Origin: Saprospiraceae bacterium
GTDB taxonomy: Bacteria; Bacteroidota; Bacteroidia; Chitinophagales; Saprospiraceae
Direction of reading: 5' to 3'
Assembly (NCBI GenBank): GCA_013001595.1
Contig: JABDMH010000105.1
Coordinates: 1 to 64,000 of the forward strand
Length of the DNA stretch: 64,000 nucleotides
A program made the position numbers and the translations under genes. Within the stretch, counting starts at the first letter, position 1. Each line of letters begins with the position of its first letter. Shown piece by piece: positions 37,344 through 46,192 of the stretch. The notes beneath the pieces were generated by a model, which was given only the letters and a program-made list of their open reading frames with translations, was not told the DNA's origin and did no database searches.

Positions 37344-38495
37344 CTAATTCATCAATGGCAAATTAGAACCCTCAGATTGCTCCCCGCCTTCTGCTATGGC
37401 TGTGGAGGCATCTGCCAACTGAGCCGCTTCCTTCTTCAAGCTATTATAAGTGAAAGGAGCCAGCATTAGGCCTATGAATGTCTTTGGATAATTAGGCATG
37501 TCGCCAATGCCAATATCGTCACTTGGTTCTTGGTCCTTTGGCAAATAGAACGTACCGAATAAAATATCCCAGAAAATAACATCACCTCCATAATTAGAAT
37601 TACTTTCCTCGATCTTTTTCGAGTGATGATAGCGATGATTTTTGGGTGAGGAGAAGATGTAATCAAATGGGCCCAGAATCACATCTAGATTGGTGTGTTG
37701 AAATCTGCCTATCGTCCGGCTCAATAATCCAGTCATAAAGACAACCTCCACTGGCGCCTGCACAAAAGCGAGTGGAATAGCCCAAAGTACTCCAGACACC
37801 ATGCCCTCTAGAGGATGCGACCTAGTACCATTAAACCAATATAATCTTTCGGAAGAATGATGGATGGCATGCCACCTCCACATGAATTCTGACTCATGCA
37901 TCCACCGGTGATACCAATATCTAAAAAAGTCGCGGATGGATAAGAGAATAAATACCTGAACGACCAGAGGCAATTGAGAGGGCCAGATTCCCTGACCGAT
38001 CTCAGGTGATATCTCCTGCACGATGACAGCTACGGTAGCGAGCCTAAATGGCTTGCTGATATAATCACCCCAAAACTTTCCACCAAAAAACAACATGATG
38101 TCGGTTGGAGTATCTTCATCACCTAGCCACTTCCTGCTAAAAGGCATTAGTCTTTCTAAAGGAGCAAAAATAAAGCCTAGAATAATGAACATTAGAATCG
38201 TTCCTAAGAAGCTGCGAAAGGTAAATCCGTTCTCTACCAATTTATAACCTACGATCAAGGTTAAGGTCATGAAAAGCGGATAGATGACCACCTGCATGAT
38301 CCTCCGCAGCAGTGTTCCTTCAAGTTTATAACTCAGTGGATCTATCCATTCCAAAAACAAACTGAAGGGTTTCAAAATGATGTGATGTCCGATCCATTCG
38401 ATCGGCCGGAACAGGGTTTCTAAGCCAGTATAGATTTGCTTCCAGAAAGATCCGATGGGCCTTTTGGCCTCCTCATGATTAATTCGATTGTTCAT
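37344..38495 (-). CDS. Sterol desaturase / fatty acid hydroxylase family membrane protein
   Basis: 383 residues. Several transmembrane segments lie between ~70 and 240 (LMQVVIYPLFMTLTLIVG-like, ILMFIILGFIFAPL). The diiron histidine clusters are complete: YHRWMHE, WHAIHHSS, then HRYHHSKK near residue 310. These proteins use diiron-oxo chemistry to hydroxylate or desaturate lipid chains at the membrane. No lipid genes are adjacent; the role may be membrane lipid or carotenoid/hopanoid modification, not readable. It ends ~120 bases before the sulfatase start on the same strand. Confidence 0.88.
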   Translation of the reverse strand: MNNRINHEEAKRPIGSFWKQIYTGLETLFRPIEWIGHHIILKPFSLFLEWIDPLSYKLEGTLLRRIMQVVIYPLFMTLTLIVGYKLVENGFTFRSFLGTILMFIILGFIFAPLERLMPFSRKWLGDEDTPTDIMLFFGGKFWGDYISKPFRLATVAVIVQEISPEIGQGIWPSQLPLVVQVFILLSIRDFFRYWYHRWMHESEFMWRWHAIHHSSERLYWFNGTRSHPLEGMVSGVLWAIPLAFVQAPVEVVFMTGLLSRTIGRFQHTNLDVILGPFDYIFSSPKNHRYHHSKKIEESNSNYGGDVIFWDILFGTFYLPKDQEPSDDIGIGDMPNYPKTFIGLMLAPFTYNSLKKEAAQLADASTAIAEGGEQSEGSNLPLMN

Positions 38496-38987
38496 TTTTT
38501 TCAGCTAGTGCTTGATCCAATAAATCCACATAGAGGTTAGCTGGCTATTTTGGCTTGCCTTGCAGAAATGCCTTTGCTATGGTCTGCCCCGATTGTAATC
38601 GGGCTGCATCTTGTCAATGCACAAAATAGCTGCGCCACTGCCATACATCCATCTGCCTGACAAAACACTGGTCTGTAGCCCGCCGTTCCTACAAAAGTTA
38701 ACTCACCACTGCTAACGACAATTAAGATAGGAAATCTTCAGAAATGCAAGTGATTTGACATGCGCCATGCATCCACTTGAGTTAGCGTCACATTTGTTAG
38801 TCCTTCAAGCGCATGGCTTCACAGTCGTTATTGCCCATGATCCGAAAGGTCGGCTCTACACACACTTTGCCCTCCAGATAGCCGAATGTCCCTTATTCTC
38901 ATAATCTACTGGAGTCAAAGATCAATCACTGAAAAATTATCCATATTTTGAGATCAGCCATTACGGCAGGAAAGTTTTAAGGTACAT
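38496..38987. other. Divergent intergenic region with palindrome and coding remnant
   Basis: 492 bases between the desaturase-like gene (minus) and the cyclase gene (plus). It contains a CCCGATT/AATCGGG palindrome at 38588-38603. A minus-strand coding-like tail at 38797-38892 (31 codons, ending NNDCEAMRLKD then TAA) is bounded upstream by another stop, so it is a remnant, not a gene. Confidence 0.45.
38588..38603. repeat. Short palindrome CCCGATT-GT-AATCGGG
   Basis: Seven-base arms around a 2-base centre. No T-run follows on either side. Elements of this type are commonly iterated in Bacteroidota genomes, as I recall; only one copy is seen here. Confidence 0.5.
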
Positions 38988-41900
38988 ATGACACCAGACT
39001 TACCACAGGATCTAGGAGAAGATTTCACCCGTCCTTTGACTTCGGCAGGGTTGCTATGTCCATCATGTCAGAATCCTATAACTAAAGATGCCAAATTTTG
39101 CAGCGAATGTGGCCAAAAGCTGTCTTCATCAACCCAAAAAGATCAGAAAAATCGGGCAGAAAAAAGGCTATTGACAGTCATGTTTACCGATGTCACGGGG
39201 TATACATCGATGACCGAAAAGCTCGATCCTGAAGAAGTCCAGGAAGTATTGAGATCGATCTATCGTGCATCCAAAAAAGTAGTAGATGCCTACGGAGGAG
39301 TCGTACACGAAATTATTGGAGATTGTGCAGTGATATTATTTGGAGAGCCACACGCTAACGAAGACGATGGTCAGCGAGCTATACTTGCCGCACAAGGGAT
39401 ACATAAGGCGGTTCGCGACCTTAACACACCCGTCTTAGAAGCTAAGATCGGCAGACAATTGTCCATGCATACGGGTATAAATACTGGTACTGTCCTCATT
39501 GGTTATGATGAACTAACGGGCAACCGTCAGCTCGTTGGCGACACAGTCAATGTAGCTGCACGTTTAGATAGCCTCGCCACTCCTGATGAGATTATTGTGA
39601 GTAAGTCAACTTATCAAATTACCAAAAATCAGTTTCTCTTTGAGGCTCTTGACGGGCAATCCCTCAAAGGCAAATCTGAGGCGCAAGATGTATTTAGGCT
39701 CCTCGGTCATAAAACAGAGCTACTAGCCACTCAAAGTGCACCGCGGACTAAGTTTATTGGCCGTGAATGGGAAATGGCCAGTTTAAAAAATGCCGTCAAA
39801 ATAATGAGTCAAGGTGAGTCCAGCTTGATCACCGTCCATGGTGAATCTGGAGGTGGCAAAAGCCGGTTAATCTCCACCTGGAAAGAAGATCTTCCAACTG
39901 ACGTGATTATTCATGAAGCAAATGCCTATTCCATATCTAGGCACAATTCATATGCACTTTGGACGAACTTTTTCCAGCGCCAAGTCGGTGCTCAACAAGG
40001 AAAGCTAAGTTTGCAAGTCTTAGAAGAGAAATTTATAGAATGGGAACTTGATAAACAGGATGTGAAATGGCTGAGTTGGATTTTGGGTCACCAACACCCT
40101 GATCTGAAGAATCTGGATTCCTCTCTATTAAAAGAGCAGCTATTTAAAACAATCCAACATGTGCTGAGCTGCCTGTCCCAAAGATCAGAAACAGTTTTCC
40201 TCTTCGAAGATCTGCATTGGGCAGATCCCTCTTCATTAGAGCTCCTAAGTAATCTCCTTTCCAAGCTACAGCATGTCTGTACGATCATTGTATCCTTTCG
40301 CTCAAATTTCAACTTATCCTCCATCTATAAGAAAGAAAGAAGTCAATTCAGGCACGTGGATATTAACCTGCGGCCCTTTACGAAGGAACAGGGTGAGGCT
40401 ATGCTGCAATCGATACTGAATACCATCGAAGTGCCTCAGCCATTAAATCAGTACGTTCATGATAAAATATCTGGTAACCCTTTCTATATAGAAGAGTTCG
40501 TTAATCATTTGTTGGATACTAAGAAATTAAACAAGAACGGTATTTGGAGACTTGAAGTTGATTTAAATGACGAAGATATTCCCAATACTATTGAAGGAGT
40601 TATTCGCGCTAGGCTAGATCAACTGGAAAAGGAAACCATGCGACTATTGGAACAGGCCGCGGTTATCGGACGATCTTTTTTCCATGATGTACTAGAACGC
40701 GTTGTTACTAGTAAAAATGATCTAGAAACTCAATTAGATCGATTGAAAAACAGTGAAATCATTCTTGAAAATCTCCTCGAAAGTCGCAAAGAATATACCT
40801 TCAGACACGCGCTTACGCAGGAGATTGCCTACAACACCATGCTCCGAAAAGAGCGTAAATCCATCCACGCCAAAGTAGCTCATTCTATAGAAGAACAGTT
40901 CTCAGATCAACTCAATGAATACTATGAGATCCTTGCGCACCACTATGTTCAGGCCGAAGATCTCTACAAAGCCATCGACTATCTATTGTTGGCAGGTAAA
41001 AAGAAACTGGCAGAGTTGGCTTCTGAAGAATCAGATGCTTATTTTGAGCAAGCCTACCAACTGCTATTAGAGCGTACCCTGACAGCAAAAGATGAATCTC
41101 TCCTCTTGGAGATCTTGATAGAATGGGCCTTTGCCCTTTATCATCGTGGACGTGGTGTCACAATGTGTAACCTATTCAAAAAACATATATCCATTGCTGA
41201 GACAAGTACTAGCCATAAGCAAAAAGCTTGGTTTTATGGCTGGTTGATGTTGTCCCAAACTTTCTCTGTCGAACATGCAGATTTAGTGGTTGAATGGGCT
41301 GACCGTTCGATAACAGAAGCAGAGCTCTCGCGAGACGATCGAACACGAGCGTATGTGTATGCCTGGTATGCTAGTAATCGGTCAGTGCTGGTGCAGGACT
41401 CAAAGATGGGTTCAGCCTATGGACTTGAGGCCATAGAATTATCTAAAGGATTACCACCAGACCTCTATCTCATCGGAAAATCGCGATATGGTGCTGGACT
41501 TTCACTTGCTATGCAAGGCAAATGGCAGTCGGCTCATCGTATTATTCAAGAGTCCATCTCCTTGGGGAAACAACTGAAAAGTCCGCGCATATCTTCCCTG
41601 GCCTATACATCCATGGGAATTTTCCACTTGTATAAGGGGCAGTATAAGAAAGCAGCGGAAGCTTTAATTCGTGCTGCCGAAGAGGCACCAGATACCTTAT
41701 ATAAATTGCTTGGATATGGATTTGGCACCTTTGCAGGATCACTGATTGAAAACAACTCGACCACCTACAGGTCATTACAAGATTATCTCAAAATTGACAA
41801 CCAGGAATATCCCACCACACTACTCATGGTTGAATTCGCTCAGGCAAATCTCGATATAGAGCGTGGTCAATACAGATCAGGATTTCTCAAATGCACTTCT

Positions 41901-42296
41901 ATTTTAGAACAAATAAAAGAGGCTGGCTACCTCAATTTGTACTTACCTGGTCAGATCATTTTTGGAAATAAGCTTATAGAAATCTCAAATCGGAAAAAGC
42001 TACCACCACTTAATCACATGTTGGGAAACTTCAGGTTCCTATTAGGCATGCTGCCATCTCTACAAAAACGCATCAAAGTCGTTTTTGATGAGATCATCGA
42101 GCTAGCTGCGACGAACGACTGCGCCTCTGCAGAGGCGCTGGGCAACTATTATTTATTCAAATGGTATGATGAAAATGGCAGAAAGCATAAGGCCACACCC
42201 TATCGAGATAAATCCATTAAATTATTGCAAAACTTGGAAATGCCCGACTTATTGGAACATGCTCGGACAATGAGTGCTAATAGTGAAGCTAAGTGA
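38988..42296 (+). CDS. Adenylate/guanylate cyclase fused to zinc ribbon, ATPase and TPR domains
   Basis: 1102 residues. A zinc ribbon comes first (Cys24, Cys27, Cys38, Cys41). The class III nucleotide cyclase domain spans ~58-245, with metal aspartates Asp68 (MFTDVTGYTS) and Asp112 (HEIIGDCAVILFG) and Asn188/Arg192 in NVAARLD. An AAA-type ATPase/regulator domain follows (~255-530) with Walker A GESGGGKS (285-292) and a Walker B-like FLFEDLHWAD. The last ~470 residues are helical TPR-like repeats. The layout is that of large signal-integrating cyclases (similar to MalT/AfsR-type STAND ATPases fused to CHD). Input and output partners are unknown. The gene is alone and divergent from the desaturase-like gene. 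Confidence 0.9.
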   Translation: MTPDLPQDLGEDFTRPLTSAGLLCPSCQNPITKDAKFCSECGQKLSSSTQKDQKNRAEKRLLTVMFTDVTGYTSMTEKLDPEEVQEVLRSIYRASKKVVDAYGGVVHEIIGDCAVILFGEPHANEDDGQRAILAAQGIHKAVRDLNTPVLEAKIGRQLSMHTGINTGTVLIGYDELTGNRQLVGDTVNVAARLDSLATPDEIIVSKSTYQITKNQFLFEALDGQSLKGKSEAQDVFRLLGHKTELLATQSAPRTKFIGREWEMASLKNAVKIMSQGESSLITVHGESGGGKSRLISTWKEDLPTDVIIHEANAYSISRHNSYALWTNFFQRQVGAQQGKLSLQVLEEKFIEWELDKQDVKWLSWILGHQHPDLKNLDSSLLKEQLFKTIQHVLSCLSQRSETVFLFEDLHWADPSSLELLSNLLSKLQHVCTIIVSFRSNFNLSSIYKKERSQFRHVDINLRPFTKEQGEAMLQSILNTIEVPQPLNQYVHDKISGNPFYIEEFVNHLLDTKKLNKNGIWRLEVDLNDEDIPNTIEGVIRARLDQLEKETMRLLEQAAVIGRSFFHDVLERVVTSKNDLETQLDRLKNSEIILENLLESRKEYTFRHALTQEIAYNTMLRKERKSIHAKVAHSIEEQFSDQLNEYYEILAHHYVQAEDLYKAIDYLLLAGKKKLAELASEESDAYFEQAYQLLLERTLTAKDESLLLEILIEWAFALYHRGRGVTMCNLFKKHISIAETSTSHKQKAWFYGWLMLSQTFSVEHADLVVEWADRSITEAELSRDDRTRAYVYAWYASNRSVLVQDSKMGSAYGLEAIELSKGLPPDLYLIGKSRYGAGLSLAMQGKWQSAHRIIQESISLGKQLKSPRISSLAYTSMGIFHLYKGQYKKAAEALIRAAEEAPDTLYKLLGYGFGTFAGSLIENNSTTYRSLQDYLKIDNQEYPTTLLMVEFAQANLDIERGQYRSGFLKCTSILEQIKEAGYLNLYLPGQIIFGNKLIEISNRKKLPPLNHMLGNFRFLLGMLPSLQKRIKVVFDEIIELAATNDCASAEALGNYYLFKWYDENGRKHKATPYRDKSIKLLQNLEMPDLLEHARTMSANSEAK

Positions 42297-42584
42297 TGCT
42301 ACGTCTCTAGGGGAGATTGGGATTTCAAGAAATAAAGGCATAAATCTTTAATAGAAGCAGGACACCTTTGCGTTGACCTAGGTTTCGCTACCACATGACA
42401 GATTTTCATACTGACATTTTAAAATCAGTTGACCACAGTGACATTGCGCCCATTTCGATAAGCTCAGTCTAAATTTCTTAGTAAAGACCTCCAAGACCCC
42501 ATAGGGTTTGATATATTAGCCCACTCGTAAACCGGGGGTTGACTGAAGATTTACGTGTGATTGACAAACTATGTTCTGACTCTT

Positions 42585-43505
42585 TCAGATTATTTTACCG
42601 TAGCGTATATCGGTCTGTTCTTCAGACAATTCCCAGAGCCGCTTAGCATGGGAAACATTTTGTGACATAGCGCTAGATTTCACGATAATGGGGCTTCCCT
42701 TCATTTCCATAAATCCCGAGGGTCCAAAGTAATCCCCGGGCTGTGCTCCTGGGTCAATTGCGGCTCTGAGAGTAGGCAAGACACCTTGTTCTACGGACTG
42801 AGAAAAGATCGGGTTTAGCATTCTGAACGGGAGAGAATGTCTCTGCAAGTCCGTACTTGTCCAGCCGGGATGAGCAGCTGTAACCATTGGTGCATTGGTA
42901 ACTCCATTGAGTTTCCTTGCCAATTCAAAGGTAAAATATAGGTTGGCCAATTTGCTGTCCCCATATGCTTTCCCAGTAACATAGGGTCGCTTCTCCCAGT
43001 TGAGGTCATCAAAATCAATATTTCCCCGCCGATGGGCAATGCTTGAGGTAGCCACGATTCGAGATCCTGTTGTGTCCTGCAATAAAGGCATCAAATATCC
43101 CGTCAAAGCGAAGTGTCCCAAATGATTGACTCCCATTTGTATCTCAAAGCCGTCTTCGGTTCTGGAAAAGGGGCAAGCCATTACCCCAGCATTGTTGATC
43201 AAAACATCCAATTGGCTATAAGCAGTCGTCACTTCGTCGGCGAAAGACTTGACCGAACGCAAACTACTCAGGTCGAGCATGCGCACATCCATGCTTGCAG
43301 CTGGAAAGACCTGCTTAATTTCTTTGGCAACACTTTCTCCTTTTTGCACATTTCTCACAGCCAGCATTACATGAGCATTTTTATTTGCAAATACTTTGGT
43401 GGCTTCTTTACCTAAGCCGCTAGTTGCTCCTGTAATGATGACTACCCTACCCCCTTGATCGGGCATATGGTGCACTTTCCATTTCAATTTTGACATGATT
43501 TCCAT
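42585..43505 (-). CDS. Short-chain dehydrogenase/reductase (retinol-dehydrogenase-like)
   Basis: 306 residues. NAD(P)-binding motif TGATSGLG near residue 22; MLDLSSLRSVKSF, LINNAGVMACP, the catalytic Ser in ATSSIAHRRG, and Tyr/Lys in YGDSKLAN. The Asn of the NNAG motif and the overall pattern fit the RDH11-14/WWOX-like branch of classical SDRs, which reduce or oxidise lipophilic alcohols. NAD(P) preference is likely NADP given basic Arg after strand 2 (LAVRN). An ATG three codons downstream (43494-43496) is an alternative start. It follows 55 bases after the frameshifted GH51 gene, same strand. Confidence 0.87.
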   Translation of the reverse strand: MEIMSKLKWKVHHMPDQGGRVVIITGATSGLGKEATKVFANKNAHVMLAVRNVQKGESVAKEIKQVFPAASMDVRMLDLSSLRSVKSFADEVTTAYSQLDVLINNAGVMACPFSRTEDGFEIQMGVNHLGHFALTGYLMPLLQDTTGSRIVATSSIAHRRGNIDFDDLNWEKRPYVTGKAYGDSKLANLYFTFELARKLNGVTNAPMVTAAHPGWTSTDLQRHSLPFRMLNPIFSQSVEQGVLPTLRAAIDPGAQPGDYFGPSGFMEMKGSPIIVKSSAMSQNVSHAKRLWELSEEQTDIRYGKII

Positions 43506-43560
43506 TTAGATATGATGAATAACATTTCTCTATTGCATTTGAAATAGTCTCGGTAAGATG

Positions 43561-45131
43561 CTACTTGTTTTCGCCTTGTACATGAACAATTATCAAAGAG
43601 TGAGGAGGTAGCTTTACAGCACCATTTTCAAAGATTAACTCCGTCCTTTTCGGAGCCACCCTATTTGGATGTTCAATATCGTTGAATGCTTGGGGCGTCC
43701 CTCCAGTCAAGATGGTCGCTTCATATTTGCCATCTAACATTCTATTCCCCAAATTTATGGTACATACTACGTCTTCTCTTGGGTGCCGGTTAATTAGGGA
43801 GATGGCCCAGTTTTCTGCATTTTCATCGACCGTAGCTACAGCATCCACCACGGCCACCGAGCCTGTCTCATGGACGAGTTTATCTGTGGTAATTTGAATG
43901 GGTGCCACCTGGCTTTCCAATTCGTTGGTATACATAAACATCGCATGAAAATGGGTACGCTTAACGATCCCTTTTGGGTGGACATACAGTGGACCCCGTG
44001 TATTGACAAGCGGTGCGATATTGCCCATGGTCACCCTTTCGGAATTACGTAGACAGGCGTTTAAGAATGACGCAGCAAAAAGCGCATCGGCCATGGTGTA
44101 GTGACTGTTCAGGTCATTGCCTGCTATCCTTTCTTCAACCAGTCTAAGAACTTCAGGGTCTTCATAATCATTCATCTTGTTCCTTGGAAACCCCGGATGT
44201 TGCCAGGCACGTAGGTTCCATTCGTCAAAGGCAATTTTGAGCCGGCCCATGTTTTTATCATCGAGAGACTTGCTTACAATCTTTATATACTTCTCCGGGT
44301 TTTCTGACTGGGCAATTGCCGTCATATAATCATACCTGGGCAGGTCGTTTCCTCGTGGAAGCCAGTAGTTGTGAACCGAGATATAGTCTAGGTAATCACC
44401 TGCCGTCTCCATCAGATAGGACTGAACCCCGGGCATCTTTTTCCCCTGATTCCCTTGAGATCCAGAACAGGTTATTTGAATATCCGGATAAAGCTCTTTC
44501 ATGGCTTTGGCGGTATTGCGTACTCTGTTGACATAGGCAGTGTCATAGCGCTCATTACCAACACTCCAGAACTTTACATCAAAGGGCTTAGGGTTTCCAT
44601 TTGCCTTACGCATATCAGCAAATTTCCCATCGGTCGCATTGCAATAAGCCACCCAGTCAAGATTCTCCTGAACGTCAGCTAATCCATTGTGGCAGATGTA
44701 AGGCTCAGCACCAATCATTCGGCAAAATTCAACAAACTCGTCTGTCCCAAAGGTATTGGGTTCTATCACCCCCCATCGGAAATCGCCATAAGCCGCACGT
44801 TTTTCTCCAACTCCCTTTTGCCAGTGATAGGCATCCACAAGCATCCTCCTGGCCATCGAAGAACAGGCACTTTCAGCTCCGTTAATGCTTCAACAACATC
44901 TATGCGAAAGCCCTTTACATCAGCCAACGGAGACCCGGGTTCAAATACACCGCCGTAGATTTGTCTTCCGAAATGTTCAATAAAGCCACCGAATATCATT
45001 GGGTCATATGCCTCGGGCGAGCTTTCTGTACCGATGGCAATGGTTGTTTTTCGCATCGCTGATTGCTCTGCGGGAGGTCTACAAGACAGCATGCACAAGG
45101 AAAGGCTCACTATTAATGTTATTGTTCTCAT
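43561..45131 (-). pseudogene. GH51-type alpha-L-arabinofuranosidase, one-base frameshift
   Basis: Two overlapping minus-strand frames form one enzyme of ~523 residues. The first (45131 down to ~44840) has a lipobox signal (LCMLSC) and reads IFGGFIEHFGRQIYGG and VPVLRWPGGC. The second resumes with VDAYHWQKGVG and continues to the C terminus with YICHNG, VGNERYD, AFDEWNLRAW and a beta-sandwich tail. At 44839-44841 the reading TGCTT-GTGGAT needs one more pyrimidine to give the expected WPGGCFVDAYHW. Family GH51 enzymes release L-arabinose from arabinans and arabinoxylans; acid/base Glu (GNE) and nucleophile Glu (DEW) are present. Either a real recent mutation or a sequencing/assembly slip in a short T tract. 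Confidence 0.85.
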
Positions 45132-45421
45132 TGGCTTTATATATCGGGTTATACCTGCTCCCTTCTTTCACCTCCCTATGGTTCAACACTAAAAACAAAT
45201 AAGCTGGCAACCCATTAACACAAAACAACTAGGATGCGCTGTTGGAACTTGTACCTCGGTTCGGAGGCCCTTCTCTGTGATATCCTCCTATGATTGATGG
45301 TGTCCTGAAATCGCCAAATTAAGTACCTGTACTCAACTCCGTAACATCTTGCTTAAAAGGGGAGCCTCCATTGCGCAAAACCCGCTGTAGGTGGATCTTA
45401 TTGCACTGATGTCAGTGGTTT

Positions 45422-45808
45422 TTATTCAATATGTCTGTACATCCAACTGGTCAAGTTACCATTTCGACACCATTTCATGGCTTTTTCTATCTCTCCTTTA
45501 CATAGACCACTATTCCTGTTGCATGGACTTTTTTCTTTAGTTTGCGTATTCAACTGTTCTAGAAACGGCAATGCCTCTTGATCAGCTAACTGCCCGAGTG
45601 CCCAGATGGCTGAATTCTTTTCTTCATAGCTGTGATTCTCAGATTCAATGAGTTTTGTCAATGATCCAATGGCATCCAGTCTATATGCTGTCACAGCAAT
45701 CGTTGTTATATCCTCAACTTGATGGTGAATTTTGGTAAATGTGAATATGGCCACGATTGCAAAAATGAAAGTACCCGTGATTAGAACCACCAACCATGTT
45801 TTTCTCAT
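45422..45808 (-). CDS. Membrane-anchored HEAT-repeat-like protein
   Basis: 128 residues. An N-terminal transmembrane helix (WLVVLITGTFIFAIVAIF) follows MRKT. The rest is one HEAT/armadillo-type repeat pair: RLDAIGSLTKLIES, then KNSAIWALGQLADQEALPFLEQL, which is the classic A/B helix text. A cysteine pair (PCNRNSGLCKGEIEKAMKWC) is near the C terminus and may form a disulfide if outside. Likely a protein-interaction scaffold. I do not recognise a specific family. Confidence 0.7.
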   Translation of the reverse strand: MRKTWLVVLITGTFIFAIVAIFTFTKIHHQVEDITTIAVTAYRLDAIGSLTKLIESENHSYEEKNSAIWALGQLADQEALPFLEQLNTQTKEKSPCNRNSGLCKGEIEKAMKWCRNGNLTSWMYRHIE

Positions 45809-46192
45809 AACTGCACTTTTATATTGACCTACTCATTTTAACTACCCCTAGGGCAATCTTCCGCGATAACACCTTCTTCATACTTGCAGACCATTCTAAG
45901 CACCAGTGAAGCATCTGTGTGATGATCTCTTATGGAACAGATCCATTTCGGAAAGCGCTACCAGTGATTTAAAAACGGAAAGTGAGCCATCGCAATTGCT
46001 CTTACCGAGGATAGTGCATTGTCCCATAAACAAATACGCACTCACCAATGGTCTTTTCGCCAGCTCATCATTATCAAGCCGCCAATTATTTATCTGAACT
46101 GGAGGTAACCTTTTCTGACAAGACGCAATCAAGGACTAAACAATCCAAGAATTTATGCCCTGGAGGCAAGTTAACTTCTAAAACTCTAACCA
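45809..46192. other. Divergent intergenic region with a possible decayed lipoprotein frame
   Basis: 384 bases. It must hold promoters for the HEAT-like gene (minus) and the giant surface-protein gene (plus). A minus-strand frame at 45896-46132 begins abruptly with LIASCQKR, like a lipobox whose signal core is missing, and runs 78 codons (WRLDNDELAKRPLVSAYL). It lacks a start with a signal peptide, so I do not call a gene. Confidence 0.4.
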
